Below, piece by piece: positions 8,351 to 17,021 of a stretch of 64,000 nucleotides of DNA. A model generated the notes under the pieces. It had not been told where the DNA came from and did no database searches. It was given only the letters and a program-made list of their open reading frames with translations. The translations under genes were made by a program, and so were the position numbers. Position 1 is the first letter of the stretch; each line of letters begins with the position of its first letter. The stretch is from Winogradskyella sp. PG-2 (GTDB taxonomy: Bacteria > Bacteroidota > Bacteroidia > Flavobacteriales > Flavobacteriaceae), in NCBI RefSeq assembly GCF_000828715.1, contig NZ_AP014583.1, forward strand, positions 124,001-188,000, written 5' to 3'.

Positions 8351-9025
8351 ATGCTGCATATAGATAGCTTAACCAAATCTTATAGCAATAAAGTTATACT
8401 AAGTGATGTGTTTCTTTCTTGTAAAAAAGGAGATATTAAAGGCTTAATTGGCCGCAATGGTTCTGGTAAATCTACATTTCTTAAGATTGTATTTGGCACA
8501 ATAAAAGCAGATTTTAAGTTTATAAGAGTTGGGGATAAGGTTATAAAAAACATATCGAATGGAAGGCATTTAATCAACTATTTACCTCAAGATAATTTCT
8601 TACCCAATAACATTTCACTAAAGTCATTAATACATCTATTTCTTCACAAAGACAATAGAGAACCTGTCCTAGAAAACGAGTATGTAAAACCATTACTTCA
8701 CAAAAAAAATCAGGATTTATCTGGTGGTGAAAGACGAATAATTGAAATCTTATTAATTATTCACTCTAATGCAGAATTTATTTTACTCGACGAGCCTTTT
8801 AATGGAGTGAGTCCCATTATGAAAAATTATATAAACGATTATATAATAACAATGAAATCATCTAAAGGCTTTATTATCACTGATCATGACTATGAAAATG
8901 TCATCCATTTAGCTGACAGCATTATCTATCTTCAAAATGGTTATTTAAGAGAAATCAATGATAAAAAAGAATTAATTGATTTAGGCTATATATCAAAAAC
9001 TACTTTCGACAACGTTTATAATTGA
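8351..9025 (+). CDS. ABC transporter ATP-binding protein
   Basis: A 224-residue ABC ATPase with Walker A GRNGSGKS (34-41), signature LSGGE, Walker B FILLDEPF and a switch His in ITDHD. The Q-loop (YLPQD) is present and the protein lacks any fused membrane domain. It would power movement of an unknown substrate with the adjacent 91-residue membrane protein, or act with a permease encoded elsewhere. It is the last gene of this plus-strand run; a minus-strand TPR lipoprotein gene converges on it 50 bases later. Confidence 0.85.
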   Translation: MLHIDSLTKSYSNKVILSDVFLSCKKGDIKGLIGRNGSGKSTFLKIVFGTIKADFKFIRVGDKVIKNISNGRHLINYLPQDNFLPNNISLKSLIHLFLHKDNREPVLENEYVKPLLHKKNQDLSGGERRIIEILLIIHSNAEFILLDEPFNGVSPIMKNYINDYIITMKSSKGFIITDHDYENVIHLADSIIYLQNGYLREINDKKELIDLGYISKTTFDNVYN

Positions 9026-9074
9026 TTTGTGAAAAACCAATTTTATTTCTTAAAGCTAATCTTAACTCCGCTAT

Positions 9075-9773
9075 TTATTCGCTAAGTTTTTTAGCATAAC
9101 TATCCACGTAATCCTTAGCTCTTCTATTGGTAGAATTAAACTCTAATGCTTTTTTGTAATTATCATAGGCTTTTAAACTATCACCATTTAATAAATATGC
9201 TTCGCCTAGACTATCATAAACATTTGCACTATTTGGATGTAGCTCAGCATTTAACCTTAATACACGTATCGCTTTGTCATATTCTCGCTTTCTCATATGC
9301 TTATAGCCCATACTATTAAAATCCCATTCTCTTATATATTGACTTGTAGAATCTTGCTCTTTAATTTCTAGATAACCAGCAAGTGCTTTTTCATAATTCC
9401 CTTCTTTTAAATGGGTACTCGGTGTTTTATAACCTTTAGGAGCTTTTAAATAATCATAAGTTATTTTGCTTTCATCGTCCTCTGATATAATAGACAAATA
9501 AGGCTTCTGAGTTTCTGGATGCTTAACAAAATGCAGTTTCTTATACATATCTGCAACAAAGAATTCATTCTCACCAGTCGCAACAGGTTCTACTACTCCG
9601 CCTTTCCAATTGAGATAAAGTTTATTGTTTTCATAATACACTTTAATTACCTCGTCTTGATTAAATAGATAACTACCTGTTGTTTCATTTATAAACTGTT
9701 CTGAATATTCGACTGAATTGGAGCAACTACTAACTATAATTACTAGCAGTATGACTAAAGATTTTAGTTTCAT
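9075..9773 (-). CDS. TPR-containing lipoprotein
   Basis: 232 residues with a type II signal peptide (lipobox VSSC, Cys17). Residues 30-115 are beta-rich (TGSYLFNQDEVIKVYYENN, GENEFFVADMYKKLHF), like the DUF3471-type domain that follows beta-lactamase-like proteins. Residues 120-225 are helical with TPR units (EYDKAIRVLRLNAELHPNS and DSLKAYDNYKKALEFNS). It is likely a periplasmic-facing scaffold. The gene follows the cyclophilin-FKBP gene on the same strand but is separated from it by a strong terminator. Confidence 0.65.
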   Translation of the reverse strand: MKLKSLVILLVIIVSSCSNSVEYSEQFINETTGSYLFNQDEVIKVYYENNKLYLNWKGGVVEPVATGENEFFVADMYKKLHFVKHPETQKPYLSIISEDDESKITYDYLKAPKGYKTPSTHLKEGNYEKALAGYLEIKEQDSTSQYIREWDFNSMGYKHMRKREYDKAIRVLRLNAELHPNSANVYDSLGEAYLLNGDSLKAYDNYKKALEFNSTNRRAKDYVDSYAKKLSE

Positions 9774-9806
9774 TTTTTGATTGGTTTGATTGGTTCACTT
9801 TATAGC

Positions 9807-9835
9807 AAAAAAAAGTCTCACTATATAAGTGAGAC
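9807..9835 (-). terminator. Rho-independent terminator after the cyclophilin-FKBP gene
   Basis: On the minus strand an 8-base-pair stem GTCTCACT/AGTGAGAC (9835-9828 with 9822-9815) with a 5-base loop is followed by eight T residues (9814-9807). It lies 43 bases past the stop of the isomerase gene and before the TPR lipoprotein gene. Confidence 0.85.
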
Positions 9836-9877
9836 GATTCTTTTCAAAATTTGTTACGCTTGGTAATAAAAATATAC

Positions 9878-10810
9878 TTAATTGATTCCCATCAACTCTA
9901 CATCGAATACTAAAGTTGCATTCGGAGGAATTACTCCACCAGCTCCAGCAGGGCCATAACCTAAGTCACTTGGTATAACTAAACGCGCTTTATCACCTAC
10001 ATTTAAAAGACAAATACCTTCATCCCATCCAGGAATAACTTGCCCAACACCAACTTGAAAATCTAATGGAGAATTACGTTTATAAGACGAATCAAACACT
10101 GTTCCGTCTGCTAATTGTCCTTTATAGTGCACAGAAACCATATTTCCTTTCTCTGCTTTTTGCCCATCACCTTTTTGAATGATTTGATAACGTAAACCCG
10201 ATTCTGTTTCATCAAAGCCAGCAGCTAACTTATCTAACTCAGCTTTTGCAGCATCGCGTTCAGCAGCGATTCGTTTTTCTCTAGCTCCTTCGAAAGTTCT
10301 GAATGCTTCAATAGCATTAAAATTTTCAGCCGCTTCACCAACTTTAACTATTTCTAAACTATCAATAGTATCATCTTGTGCAATAGCATCTACAATATCT
10401 TGTCCTTCTATTACATTACCAAAAACAGTATGCTTACCGTCTAACCAATCTGTGGCGATATGTGTGATAAAAAATTGACTACCATTAGTACCTGGACCAG
10501 CATTTGCCATAGATAGTTTTCCTGGAGCATCGTGTTTTAAATCTGGATGAATTTCATCATCAAACTTATAACCTGGATTTCCAGTACCTGTACCTTGAGG
10601 ACAACCACCTTGAATCATAAAATCTGGAATCACTCTGTGAAATTTTAATCCATCATAGTATGGATTGCCTTGTGGCTTTGCCGAATTTTCCATATTCCCT
10701 TCTGCCAAGGCTACAAAGTTACCTACTGTTCCTGGAGTCTTTTCAAACTCTAAATTCACTAATATTTCACCTTTAGAGGTATTGAATTTTGCGTATAAAC
10801 CGTCTTGCAT
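9878..10810 (-). CDS. Fused cyclophilin-FKBP peptidyl-prolyl isomerase
   Basis: A 310-residue two-domain prolyl isomerase. Residues 1-160 form a cyclophilin with [13 protein letters not shown] (57-69; catalytic Arg59), GSQFFIT (110-116) and the W122/H127 binding residues. A charged helical linker (165-200) leads to an FKBP domain (205-310) with Tyr229, Asp240, the VIPGW segment (258-262) and LGYG. Both domains keep their active-site residues. No signal peptide is present, so it is cytoplasmic. It has its own -7 promoter element and its own terminator, so it is a single-gene unit. Confidence 0.92.
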   Translation of the reverse strand: MQDGLYAKFNTSKGEILVNLEFEKTPGTVGNFVALAEGNMENSAKPQGNPYYDGLKFHRVIPDFMIQGGCPQGTGTGNPGYKFDDEIHPDLKHDAPGKLSMANAGPGTNGSQFFITHIATDWLDGKHTVFGNVIEGQDIVDAIAQDDTIDSLEIVKVGEAAENFNAIEAFRTFEGAREKRIAAERDAAKAELDKLAAGFDETESGLRYQIIQKGDGQKAEKGNMVSVHYKGQLADGTVFDSSYKRNSPLDFQVGVGQVIPGWDEGICLLNVGDKARLVIPSDLGYGPAGAGGVIPPNATLVFDVELMGIN

Positions 10811-10834
10811 TTTGTTTTCTTTTGTTTAAGGCTG

Positions 10835-10842
10835 CAAAGATA
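10835..10842 (-). promoter_or_regulatory. -7 promoter element for the cyclophilin-FKBP gene
   Basis: Minus-strand TATCTTTG, an exact TAnnTTTG match, 25 bases upstream of the ATG. No clear -33 TTG lies at the expected distance. Confidence 0.42.
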
Positions 10843-10924
10843 GTCAATGATTTAAGAATTACGAATTTAGATTGAAGATTTGAGAATTGATTTATTAAAG
10901 TTAGTTTTGCTGAAACTAAAAATT

Positions 10925-11374
10925 ATGGGATTTTCTTTAACTAAGCTTTTTGGCAAAAAAACTTCTGAGACTCAACCTAAATTTCTCGATAATATAGATG
11001 CTATTATAAGAGATGTTGAAAACAAACCCTTTGGAGTTTCTCAAAATAATGTGCTTTTTGCTGGTTTAAATGAGCTTGGTGGTTATTATTTCTATCAAAC
11101 CGTTATTGTTGGGCAACTTAAAGTAAAATCTAAGGCAGGTGCTTTATTAGCTTTTAAAGGTGAAAATTTCGAACTCGAACTTAACTCAGATATGCCAGAA
11201 TTTGAATCTGAAGGTTCAGACATTAAAGGAAGACATATTACCAAAATTGATTTTCAGATTGAAGAATCTCATATAAATCAATTAGAAAAAGCGAAATTGA
11301 ATAGCATTCAATTAAACGTAAAGAAACACGAGATTTTATTTATTAAATATGTAGTATCTGACGAAGAGGAATAA
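10925..11374 (+). CDS. Conserved hypothetical protein
   Basis: 149 residues from the ATG at 10925 (MGFSLTKLFGKK); the frame is open to a TTG at 10880 but those residues look unlike a natural N-terminus. The protein starts with a short basic amphipathic helix and then alternates beta strands and acidic loops (FELELNSDMPEFESEG). It has no signal peptide and no known motif. Its stop lies 5 bases from the recQ stop on the opposite strand. Confidence 0.55.
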   Translation: MGFSLTKLFGKKTSETQPKFLDNIDAIIRDVENKPFGVSQNNVLFAGLNELGGYYFYQTVIVGQLKVKSKAGALLAFKGENFELELNSDMPEFESEGSDIKGRHITKIDFQIEESHINQLEKAKLNSIQLNVKKHEILFIKYVVSDEEE

Positions 11375-11379
11375 TCAAA

Positions 11380-13581
11380 CTAGTTTGCAACCTCACTCAT
11401 AAACTTAATACGATACAGTCGTAATTCTTCGTCATCGTAATCTCCATCGAATTCCTCAATGGCGTCATCAATCTTATCGCTTTCAGACTCCATAAAATAC
11501 TCATGAATCTCTTCTTGCTGATCTTCGTCTAAAATCTCATCAATCCAATAACTAATATTTAATTTTGTACCTGAAAAGACAATAGATTCCATCTCTTTAA
11601 TAAAAGCAGGCATTTCCATGCCTTTAGAAGATGCAATATCACTTAACGGTAATTTTCTATCAACGTTTTGTATAATGTATAATTTAATAGCTGAATTTGT
11701 TCCTGTTGATTTTACAACCATATCATCTGGTCGCATAATATCATTTTCTTCAACATAGTCGGCAATCAGTCCAACAAAATCCTTTCCATATTTTTTTGCT
11801 TTACTCTCACCAACACCATGCACATTAGATAATTCCTGAACTGAGATTGGATATTTTAAAGCCATATCCTCTAAAGAAGGATCTTGAAAAATAACAAATG
11901 GAGGTACTCCAAGTCGTTTAGCATTGCGCTTACGTAAATCCTTAAGCATTGTCATGAGTTTTTCATCTGCTGCTGCTCCGCCACCTTTTGAGTTTGTTAT
12001 AATGCCATCATTAGATGTTTCATCAAACACATGGTCTTCTGCCATCATAAAAGATTGTGGCTTATCCATATAGCTTCTACCGCTATCACTTAACCTTAAA
12101 ACTCCATAGGTCTCAATATCTTTCTTTAGATAACCAGCAACGAGAATTTGACGAATTAACGCCATCCAATATCTAGCTTCTTTATTTTTACCAACACCAA
12201 AAAAGGGCTGTGTATCAGTTTTGTGAGATGAAATAAGTGCATTAGCATTACCAACCAATACTTGTACTAAATCTTTGGACTTATATTTTTCATTGGTCTT
12301 ACTTACAGTATCTAAAAGAGTTTGAACTTCACTTTTAGCTTCAACTTGCTTTTTAGGGTTACGAACATTATCATCCATATCACCACCTTCACCAGTTGCA
12401 TTGTCAAATTCTTCACCAAAGTAATGCAAGATAAATTTTCGTCGTGACACAGAAGTTTCAGCAAATGCTACCACTTCTTGTAGCAACGCATGACCAATCT
12501 CTTGCTCAGCAACAGGTTTACCAGACATAAACTTTTCGAGCTTCTCAATGTCCTTATAAGCATAGTATGCCAGACAATGACCTTCTCCTCCATCTCGTCC
12601 TGCGCGTCCTGTTTCTTGATAATAGCTTTCTATACTCTTAGGAATATCGTGATGAATTACAAAACGAACATCAGGTTTATCAATTCCCATTCCAAAAGCT
12701 ATTGTAGCAACAACTACATCTGTATCTTCCATTAAGAACATATCTTGATGCTTTACTCTTGTTTTGGCGTCTAATCCAGCATGGTAAGGCACTGCCTTAA
12801 CTCCATTTACTTGAAGTACTTGTGCTAACTCTTCTACTCGCTTACGACTTAAACAATACACAATACCAGATTTGCCTTCGTTCTGTTTTACAAAACGAAT
12901 AATATCTGCATCTACATTCTTAGTTTTTGGTCGTACTTCGTAATATAAATTTGGTCTATTAAAGGATGCTTTAAACGTTACTGCTTTTGGCATGCCTAAA
13001 CTTTTCAGAATATCTTCTTGTACTTTTGGAGTTGCAGTTGCCGTAAGACCCACAATCGGAATATTATCACCAATGCGTTTTATAATGTGTCGTAAATTTC
13101 TGTATTCTGGTCTAAAATCATGTCCCCATTCGCTAATACAATGCGCTTCATCTACAGCCATGAATGAAATTTTGACTGTTCTTAAAAACTCAACATATTC
13201 CTCTTTAGTTAACGATTCTGGTGCTACATAAAGTAATTTCGTAATACCATTTGTAATGTCATCTTTTACACGTTTAACTTCAGTTTTATTTAAAGAAGAG
13301 TTTAATACATGTGCAACTCCTTCGTTATCAGAAACTGCTCTAATGGCATCAACTTGATTTTTCATTAGAGCAATTAGTGGAGATACTACGATTGCTGTAC
13401 CTTCTTTAATAATAGCTGGCAACTGATAACACAACGATTTACCACCTCCTGTTGGCATAATAACAAACGTATTGTTGCCTGCAACTACGTTTTCTATAAC
13501 TTCTTCTTGAAGCCCTTTGAATTGTGAAAAACCAAAGTACTTTTTTAGTGAAGCATGTAAGTCAATTTCTGCAATACTCAT
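11380..13581 (-). CDS. recQ: ATP-dependent DNA helicase RecQ
   Basis: A 733-residue RecQ helicase that unwinds DNA 3' to 5' in recombination and repair. The Walker A PTGGGKSL (43-50), DEAH (144-147), the aromatic loop after it and GRAGRDG (325-331) are intact. A winged-helix RQC region follows (about 415-520), then an HRDC-type domain (about 560-640) and an acidic C-terminal tail. The four cysteines that bind zinc in E. coli RecQ are missing: the matching segment 376-410 reads SVSRRKF then EGGDMDDN with no Cys. It is divergent from kdsD, 88 bases apart. Confidence 0.95.
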   Translation of the reverse strand: MSIAEIDLHASLKKYFGFSQFKGLQEEVIENVVAGNNTFVIMPTGGGKSLCYQLPAIIKEGTAIVVSPLIALMKNQVDAIRAVSDNEGVAHVLNSSLNKTEVKRVKDDITNGITKLLYVAPESLTKEEYVEFLRTVKISFMAVDEAHCISEWGHDFRPEYRNLRHIIKRIGDNIPIVGLTATATPKVQEDILKSLGMPKAVTFKASFNRPNLYYEVRPKTKNVDADIIRFVKQNEGKSGIVYCLSRKRVEELAQVLQVNGVKAVPYHAGLDAKTRVKHQDMFLMEDTDVVVATIAFGMGIDKPDVRFVIHHDIPKSIESYYQETGRAGRDGGEGHCLAYYAYKDIEKLEKFMSGKPVAEQEIGHALLQEVVAFAETSVSRRKFILHYFGEEFDNATGEGGDMDDNVRNPKKQVEAKSEVQTLLDTVSKTNEKYKSKDLVQVLVGNANALISSHKTDTQPFFGVGKNKEARYWMALIRQILVAGYLKKDIETYGVLRLSDSGRSYMDKPQSFMMAEDHVFDETSNDGIITNSKGGGAAADEKLMTMLKDLRKRNAKRLGVPPFVIFQDPSLEDMALKYPISVQELSNVHGVGESKAKKYGKDFVGLIADYVEENDIMRPDDMVVKSTGTNSAIKLYIIQNVDRKLPLSDIASSKGMEMPAFIKEMESIVFSGTKLNISYWIDEILDEDQQEEIHEYFMESESDKIDDAIEEFDGDYDDEELRLYRIKFMSEVAN

Positions 13582-13603
13582 TAATCCCTATTAGTATTTT
13601 ATA

Positions 13604-13611
13604 TACATTTG
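13604..13611 (+). promoter_or_regulatory. -7 promoter element for kdsD
   Basis: TACATTTG is an exact match to TAnnTTTG, 58 bases upstream of the TTG start of kdsD in the recQ-kdsD divergent spacer. A -33 TTG was not found at 17-23 bases. Confidence 0.42.
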
Positions 13612-13669
13612 CAATAAGCTTAAAGATAACAATTTCTTTAAATCTAAAAAACTCAATAAATAATAAGTT

Positions 13670-14635
13670 TTGAACACAAAACAATCTATTTTAAGTACTG
13701 CAAAAACTACCATAAAATTAGAGAGTGAATCTATAGCCAATTTATCAAAATTACTGACTAATGATTTTGCTGAGGCTACAGAATTAATATATAATTCTAA
13801 AGGTCGTGTTATCATAACTGGTATAGGAAAGAGTGCTATTATTGCAAACAAAATAGTAGCAACTTTAAATTCTACTGGGACTCCAGCAATTTTCATGCAT
13901 GCTGCCGATGCTATTCATGGCGATCTAGGATTAATACTAAAAGATGATGTTGTTATTTGTATTTCTAAAAGTGGAAATACACCAGAAATTAAAGTTTTAG
14001 TACCGCTTATTAAGAATGCGGAAAACAAAATGATTGCTATAACTGGTAATAAAGATTCATTTCTTGGTCAACAAGCCGACTATATATTAAATGCTTATGT
14101 TGAGCAAGAGGCTTGTCCTAATAATTTGGCACCAACAACAAGTACAACTGCACAATTAGTCTTAGGAGATGCTTTAGCTGTTTGTCTTTTAGAACTAAGA
14201 GGCTTCTCTAGTAAAGATTTTGCAAAATACCATCCTGGAGGAGCACTTGGAAAACGCTTGTATCTTAGAGTAAGTGACTTGTCTTCTCAAAATAAAAAAC
14301 CACAAGTCCATTTAGAAAGTAGTTTAAAAGAAGTTATTGTAGAAATTACTGAAAAAAGACTAGGTGTCACTGCTGTTGTTGAGAGTGAAAAAATTATAGG
14401 TATTATTACTGATGGAGATTTAAGGAGAATGTTAAGTAAAAGTGATGACATTACTGACTTAAAAGCTAAAGATATTATGAGCACCAATCCAAGACGTATT
14501 GCTGATGATGCCATGGCAGTTGATGCTAAAGAAGTGATGGAAGAGTTTAATATTACTCAACTGGTTGTAGAGCATGATGGTAAATATGTTGGTATAGTTC
14601 ATCTTCACGATTTAATAAAAGAAGGCATTATATAA
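13670..14635 (+). CDS. kdsD: Arabinose-5-phosphate isomerase
   Basis: Converts ribulose 5-phosphate to arabinose 5-phosphate, the first committed step of Kdo synthesis for LPS. The 321 residues hold an SIS domain (about 30-180; TGIGKSAIIANKI at 50-62, and SKSGNTPEIK) and two CBS domains (about 205-320). The start is a TTG at 13670, since the next in-frame ATG would remove part of the SIS domain. Its stop overlaps the tatC start by one base (TAATG). It heads a run with tatC, an AhpD-like gene and, 73 bases on, lptB, which also serves LPS. Confidence 0.94.
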   Translation: MNTKQSILSTAKTTIKLESESIANLSKLLTNDFAEATELIYNSKGRVIITGIGKSAIIANKIVATLNSTGTPAIFMHAADAIHGDLGLILKDDVVICISKSGNTPEIKVLVPLIKNAENKMIAITGNKDSFLGQQADYILNAYVEQEACPNNLAPTTSTTAQLVLGDALAVCLLELRGFSSKDFAKYHPGGALGKRLYLRVSDLSSQNKKPQVHLESSLKEVIVEITEKRLGVTAVVESEKIIGIITDGDLRRMLSKSDDITDLKAKDIMSTNPRRIADDAMAVDAKEVMEEFNITQLVVEHDGKYVGIVHLHDLIKEGII

Positions 14636-15459
14636 TGGCAAAAAAGGGTATTGACGAAATGTCTTTCTTAGACCATCTTGAAGAATTAAGATGGCATTTA
14701 ATACGTGCAACGTTAGGAATTGTTATTGCAGCATCTGTAGCTGCTATATTTTATAAATTTATTTTCGATGTTATAATTTTTGGACCTACTAGAATGAGCT
14801 TTCCAACATATGAAGGTTTATGTAAAGTTTCGGAATTTTTAGGCATAAATGACACTACTTTTTGTGCAGAAGAATTTCCTTTTATAATACAGAATAGAAC
14901 CGTTGCTGGTCAGTTTTCAGCCCATGTTTGGACTTCTATTTATGCTGGCTTTATTGTTTCGTTTCCTTATGTTCTCTATCAATTGTGGAGTTTTATAAGT
15001 CCTGGTTTAAAATCTTCTGAGCGTAAAAATTCTAGAGGATTTATAATTATTGCCTCAATTCTGTTTTTTATAGGAGTGTTATTTGGCTATTATATAGTTA
15101 CACCTTTATCACTTAATTTTTTAGCAAACTATCAAATTAGTGTACAAATAGAGAATGAATTTGATGCTAGTTCTGTTATCGCATTAGTGCGTTCATCGTC
15201 TATAGCCTCTGGTTTCGTTTTTGAGTTACCTATAATCATATACTTCTTAACAAAGATCGGTATTGTTACTCCTCAATTTTTAAGGAAATATAGAAAATAT
15301 GCCTTGGTTATAGTTCTAATTTTATCTGCTATAATTACACCACCAGATATAGCAAGTCAAGTTATTGTTGCTATTCCTATCTTAATATTATATCAAATAA
15401 GTATTTATATTTCTGCTGTTGTGGTTAGAAATCAAAAAAGAAAAGAAAAAAATGTCTGA
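14635..15459 (+). CDS. tatC: Sec-independent protein translocase TatC
   Basis: The core receptor of the twin-arginine translocase in the inner membrane. The 274 residues have six predicted membrane segments and the family motifs near the N-terminus (SFLDHLEELRWHLIR) and after TM2 (FVSFPYVLYQLWSFISPGL). A hydrophilic loop between TM1 and TM2 (about 50-95) with several Cys/Glu is long, as in Bacteroidota. tatA is not in this window. Its end overlaps the following gene by 8 bases. Confidence 0.96.
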   Translation: MAKKGIDEMSFLDHLEELRWHLIRATLGIVIAASVAAIFYKFIFDVIIFGPTRMSFPTYEGLCKVSEFLGINDTTFCAEEFPFIIQNRTVAGQFSAHVWTSIYAGFIVSFPYVLYQLWSFISPGLKSSERKNSRGFIIIASILFFIGVLFGYYIVTPLSLNFLANYQISVQIENEFDASSVIALVRSSSIASGFVFELPIIIYFLTKIGIVTPQFLRKYRKYALVIVLILSAIITPPDIASQVIVAIPILILYQISIYISAVVVRNQKRKEKNV

Positions 15460-15799
15460 TATTGTTAAAGAATTTAATGACTATAGAGCTAAAATGAATG
15501 ATAAAATTTTAGCGGATAACAATAAAGTTATCAAACGAATTTTTAATCTGGACACCAATGCATTTCAAGAAGGAGCTTTAGACAAGAAAACAAAAGAGCT
15601 TCTAGGCTTAGTAGCTTCTACTGTTTTGCGTTGTGATGATTGTGTAAAATATCACTTAGAATCTTCTTATAAAGAAGGTCTTAATAAAGCTGAAATTAGT
15701 GAAGCTTTAGGTATTGCAACATTAATAGGTGGAACTATTGTAATTCCTCATTTAAGACGTGCTCATGAGTATTGGGAAGCTCTAGAAAACCAAGGTTAA
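15452..15799 (+). CDS. Carboxymuconolactone decarboxylase / AhpD-like protein
   Basis: 115 residues from the ATG at 15452 (MSDIVKEFN); the frame is open upstream inside tatC. The protein is all-alpha with the AhpD-type redox motif CDDC followed by V-K-Y-H, typical of the CMD/AhpD family, which reduce peroxides with a thiol partner or act in ring-cleavage chemistry. The motif points to a thiol redox role. It overlaps the end of tatC and lies 73 bases before lptB. Confidence 0.85.
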   Translation: MSDIVKEFNDYRAKMNDKILADNNKVIKRIFNLDTNAFQEGALDKKTKELLGLVASTVLRCDDCVKYHLESSYKEGLNKAEISEALGIATLIGGTIVIPHLRRAHEYWEALENQG

Positions 15800-15872
15800 A
15801 CTTTTAATAAAACTTTGCTACAAGTCACCAAATCTATATGATTTTGTTATTTTTAGCGTTCTTAAAATTCAT

Positions 15873-16613
15873 ATGAAATTACGAGCTGAGCATTTAATGA
15901 AGGCCTACAGTGGTCGAAAAGTAGTAAAGGATGTTTCTTTGGAGGTTAACCAAGGAGAAATCGTTGGTTTGCTTGGTCCTAATGGTGCTGGTAAAACGAC
16001 CTCATTCTATATGATTGTTGGTATTATTAAACCCAATGGTGGTAATATCTACTTAGACGATACAAATATTACTAAATACCCAATGTACAAACGTGCTCAA
16101 AATGGTATTGGTTATTTAGCTCAAGAAGCTTCAGTTTTTAGAAAACTAAGTATTGAAGATAACATTCTCAGTGTATTACAGCTAACTAAATTAAGTAAGA
16201 AGCAGCAGCAAGAAAAAATGGAGTCTCTTATTGAAGAATTTGGCTTGGGACACATTAGAACTAATCGTGGTGATTTACTTTCTGGTGGTGAACGACGACG
16301 TACAGAAATTGCACGTGCTCTTGCCACTGACCCAAATTTCATTTTGTTAGATGAGCCATTTGCTGGTGTTGACCCAGTTGCTGTTGAAGATATTCAGCGT
16401 ATCATTGCCAAATTGACCAAAAAGAATATTGGGATTCTAATTACTGATCATAATGTACAAGAAACGCTTGCTATAACCGATAGAACATACTTAATGTTTG
16501 AAGGTGGCATCTTAAAAGCTGGTAAACCTGAAGAATTAGCAAGTGATGAAATGGTACGTAAAGTGTATTTAGGACAGAATTTTGAACTTCGAAAAAAGAA
16601 ATTAGAGTTTTAA
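15873..16613 (+). CDS. lptB: LPS export ABC transporter ATPase LptB
   Basis: The cytoplasmic ATPase of LptB2FGC, which pulls LPS out of the inner membrane. The 246 residues hold Walker A GPNGAGKT (35-42), Q-loop QEA, signature LSGGE (136-140), Walker B FILLDEP (156-162) and switch His in TDHN, all as in LptB (not a generic ABC ATPase: the DPVAVEDIQ segment is characteristic). The partner lptF/lptG genes are not in the window. It is the last plus-strand gene here; a convergent gene ends 11 bases further. Confidence 0.94.
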   Translation: MKLRAEHLMKAYSGRKVVKDVSLEVNQGEIVGLLGPNGAGKTTSFYMIVGIIKPNGGNIYLDDTNITKYPMYKRAQNGIGYLAQEASVFRKLSIEDNILSVLQLTKLSKKQQQEKMESLIEEFGLGHIRTNRGDLLSGGERRRTEIARALATDPNFILLDEPFAGVDPVAVEDIQRIIAKLTKKNIGILITDHNVQETLAITDRTYLMFEGGILKAGKPEELASDEMVRKVYLGQNFELRKKKLEF

Positions 16614-16624
16614 AAGTTCATTAA

Positions 16625-16915
16625 TTACTTCAATCTTTTCATTATCCTAAAAACTGCAAAAATCATTAGAGTTTGAATCACTAAATTCAATGTCCAAAAT
16701 AAAAGTGTTACAATAATACCTTCACCTGCGTAAAAAGGTAAGTTCTTATTTACCATACTTAGTGGTAAACTAATAATAGAAATAACTGTCGAAGTTATTG
16801 AAGAAAGTGAGCTGTTAGCGTTATGAAGTAAGATATCTGCAATCGCAATAACAAACTGAATTAAAAGTAAAATAAAAAATATCTTTAAAAACAGCTTAAT
16901 TTTTTTCTTTTTCAT
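16625..16915 (-). CDS. Small hypothetical membrane protein
   Basis: 96 residues with three hydrophobic segments: about 9-28, then a Ser-rich hydrophobic stretch (SSLSSITSTVISIISLPLSMV) and a final helix (GIIVTLLFWTLNLVIQTLMIFAVF). It begins with a strongly basic KKKKIK and ends RIMKRLK, giving positive-inside ends. No family is recognised. It lies between the ends of lptB and the terC-like gene on its own transcript. Confidence 0.55.
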   Translation of the reverse strand: MKKKKIKLFLKIFFILLLIQFVIAIADILLHNANSSLSSITSTVISIISLPLSMVNKNLPFYAGEGIIVTLLFWTLNLVIQTLMIFAVFRIMKRLK

Positions 16916-17021
16916 TTTTATAGCTTTTTAGTATAAAACGCTTGTGTACACGAAGTTAATATTTATTGATTATTGTATCCATTATTTAAGTTGAACAGCA
17001 ATAAAGATGGATAAAAGTTAT

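Noticed and set aside
12490..12735. Plus-strand open frame inside recQ
   Set aside because: Antisense to conserved RecQ helicase motifs; shadow of the real gene.
13591..13896. Minus-strand open frame of 101 codons opposite kdsD
   Set aside because: It lies almost wholly antisense to the SIS domain of kdsD and crosses the recQ-kdsD promoter region; its hydrophobic stretches are the reverse of kdsD codons. Not a real gene.
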